From the NCBI RefSeq assembly GCF_001949145.1, contig NW_019091385.1, positions 2,660,885-2,724,884 of the forward strand: a DNA stretch of 64,000 bases. Reading direction: 5' to 3'. Position 1 is the first letter of the stretch, and each line of letters opens with the position of its first letter. Shown here in pieces: positions 62,307 through 64,000 of this stretch. The translations under genes were made by a program, and so were the position numbers. The DNA is from Acanthaster planci. Lineage: Eukaryota > Echinodermata > Asteroidea > Valvatida > Acanthasteridae. The notes under the pieces are model-generated. The model saw only the letters and a list, made by a program, of their open reading frames with translations. It had not been told where the DNA came from and searched no databases.

Positions 62307-63966
62307 CTGGGGTGATTAAAGGACAACATCATAAACCAATAACTTATGACACTTTGAAAACTGCAGAGGAAAAATGTTGAAAAATATCAAGTCCCCAAAG
62401 TGCACTATTGTGTAAATTAAACCCTTGAGAAAGTAAAAGAAAGTAAACAAATCAGGTATTTTTTCAGATTTTTAGTTTAGTCAGTCAGATATTTTGTGAC
62501 AAGCTTAAGCATATATTAAATGTTACAGAATATGAATGCTCCACCCTTTGGATTAAAATACAACAAAATTAAAACTGCCGATAAAAATGATTCAGCCTAC
62601 GTCTTAAGAGCCATGCTGGCTCAAGACAGACTTTGCTTGATTAGTGATGGTGGGGTGTTCAGGGTTCTGCCCAGGATGGTTTTAGTGCCGGCAGGACTAT
62701 CTAAGCGGAGTGCCACCATCGGTTGGCGCGGAGCGTACCAGAAAATTTTTGGAATCTAAAAGCCCCCAGATGTCCNNNNNNNNNNNNNNNNNNNNNNNNN
62801 NNNNNNNNNNNNNNNNNNNNNNNNNNNNNNNNNNNNNNNNNNNNNNNNNNNNNNNNNNNNNNNNNNNNNNNNNNNNNNNNNNNNNNNNNNNNNNNNNNNN
62901 NNNNNNNNNNNNNNNNNNNNNNNNNNNNNNNNNNNNNNNNNNNNNNNNNNNNNNNNNNNNNNNNNNNNNNNNNNNNNNNNNNNNNNNNNNNNNNNNNNNN
63001 NNNNNNNNNNNNNNNNNNNNNNNNNNNNNNNNNNNNNNNNNNNNNNNNNNNNNNNNNNNNNNNNNNNNNNNNNNNNNNNNNNNNNNNNNNNNNNNNNNNN
63101 NNNNNNNNNNNNNNNNNNNNNNNNNNNNNNNNNNNNNNNNNNNNNNNNNNNNNNNNNNNNNNNNNNNNNNNNNNNNNNNNNNNNNNNNNNNNNNNNNNNN
63201 NNNNNNNNNNNNNNNNNNNNNNNNNNNNNNNNNNNNNNNNNNNNNNNNNNNNNNNNNNNNNNNNNNNNNNNNNNNNNNNNNNNNNNNNNNNNNNNNNNNN
63301 NNNNNNNNNNNNNNNNNNNNNNNNNNNNNNNNNNNNNNNNNNNNNNNNNNNNNNNNNNNNNNNNNNNNNNNNNNNNNNNNNNNNNNNNNNNNNNNNNNNN
63401 NNNNNNNNNNNNNNNNNNNNNNNNNNNNNNNNNNNNNNNNNNNNNNNNNNNNNNNNNNNNNNNNNNNNNNNNNNNNNNNNNNNNNNNNNNNNNNNNNNNN
63501 NNNNNNNNNNNNNNNNNNNNNNNNNNNNNNNNNNNNNNNNNNNNNNNNNNNNNNNNNNNNNNNNNNNNNNNNNNNNNNNNNNNNNNNNNNNNNNNNNNNN
63601 NNNNNNNNNNNNNNNNNNNNNNNNNNNNNNNNNNNNNNNNNNNNNNNNNNNNNNNNNNNNNNNNNNNNNNNNNNNNNNNNNNNNNNNNNNNNNNNNNNNN
63701 NNNNNNNNNNNNNNNNNNNNNNNNNNNNNNNNNNNNNNNNNNNNNNNNNNNNNNNNAGCGCCGACCGGCAGCGGCAGATCCCTGGGTGTTGAATAGAAGA
63801 TAAACAGTCAAATACGTTTGAAGAATGGTTTGCCTCTTACACTTCAGGACTTACCAAGCAGTGAAGCCAGTTTACTCCGCTTCTGATAATTCTCCTGCTT
63901 CAATCTGGTTTCCTGCACCTCGATTTCAAATGCTTTAAATTCCAGCTGTTTAATTTCTTCAAAGGC
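60718..63966 (-). CDS. Unrecognised coiled-coil/disordered protein, C-terminal part
   Basis: Two exons (63966-63855 and 62306-60718) join in phase 1 (G|AC gives Asp), giving 566 residues; the N-terminus lies beyond the window. The first 37 residues form a charged heptad-rich helix (AFEEIKQLEFKAFEIEVQET). The join region (LASLLDLNILDFPSPITG) may be a short linear motif. The rest is acidic and Ser/Thr-rich and likely disordered: SVDMDTSDDDADRADCEEGI, repeated PSTDPEV-, SSSGTS- and SKSNPSR-like stretches. A better ordered C-terminal segment (about the last 80 residues) reads VVSIETRGGVVRVTCNSGEI, then an amphipathic helix EKVEELLSKSEVMECLEKVA. I recognise no family and give no function. A 981-base gap in the intron could hide an exon, though the phases fit without one. 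Confidence 0.75.
62307..63854 (-). other. Intron with assembly gap
   Basis: A 1.5-kb intron, of which 981 bases are N. The visible flanks show no exon. Confidence 0.6.
62776..63756. other. Assembly gap (981 N)
   Basis: Long frames across it are artefacts of the N run. Confidence 0.99.
63855..63966 (-). CDS. Coiled-coil protein, internal exon
   Basis: The acceptor cgttcatatcag precedes GCC at 63966; the donor GTAAGT follows CTTG at 63855. 112 nt, phase 0 in, 1 out. It encodes AFEEIKQLEFKAFEIEVQET then RLKQENYQKRSKLASLL, a charged helix with hydrophobic heptad positions, probably the end of a coiled coil that continues upstream. Not recognised as a known family. Confidence 0.75.
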
Positions 63967-64000
63967 CTGATATGAACGATGGGAAAAAAAGAACAGGTCA

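Noticed and set aside
62710-63811. Long open frames of about 350 codons on both strands
   Set aside because: They are open only because 981 N carry no stop codons.

Overview
The window is animal nuclear DNA, A+T-rich overall, from a draft assembly. It has three N gaps (13647-13704, 40150-40193, 62776-63756) and one ambiguous base at 16245. Genes are split into short exons with consensus GT/AG introns and separated by kilobases of repeat-bearing sequence. The two recognisable proteins resemble vertebrate family members along their whole length. Together with the many TACATGTA repeats, this suggests an invertebrate deuterostome, perhaps an echinoderm. The species is an inference and was not tested.

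All supported genes read leftwards on the minus strand. From right to left they are: (i) the C-terminal part of an unrecognised acidic, Ser/Thr-rich protein with a coiled coil (63966-60718, cut by the window edge); (ii) a complete doublecortin-like kinase gene (coding 52395-25352, 13 coding exons, 724 aa), with a probable 5'UTR exon at about 56850-56418 behind a TATA box; (iii) a complete cyclin I gene (coding 19218-11291, 6 coding exons, 364 aa). I assembled both complete genes by hand. Every donor/acceptor pair has a compatible reading phase and no internal stop appears.

Between and inside the genes are non-autonomous DNA transposons and hairpin repeats, most readable to the base. There is a hAT MITE with a near-perfect 8-bp duplication in a cyclin I intron (13344-13730). 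A Tigger/pogo-like element with TA duplications is inserted into a copy of a second MITE family and itself holds a SINE-like B box (39890-40881); this nest fills most of one DCLK intron. A second copy of the host MITE is at 31331-31547. Another hAT-like element is 34 bp from a DCLK kinase splice donor (27877-28099). Long-arm hairpins lie at 4864-5026, 5498-5939, 47637-47749 and 54111-54258.

The leftmost 500 bases hold a CpG-rich, promoter-like patch with a ZNF143/THAP11-type motif, possibly the start of a gene lying mostly outside the window. About 510-10085 has no gene I can support. The three genes do not form a pathway: DCLK is a microtubule-binding Ser/Thr kinase and cyclin I an atypical cyclin. 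I found no new multi-gene system. The most notable material is the nested transposons and the intronic hairpins.
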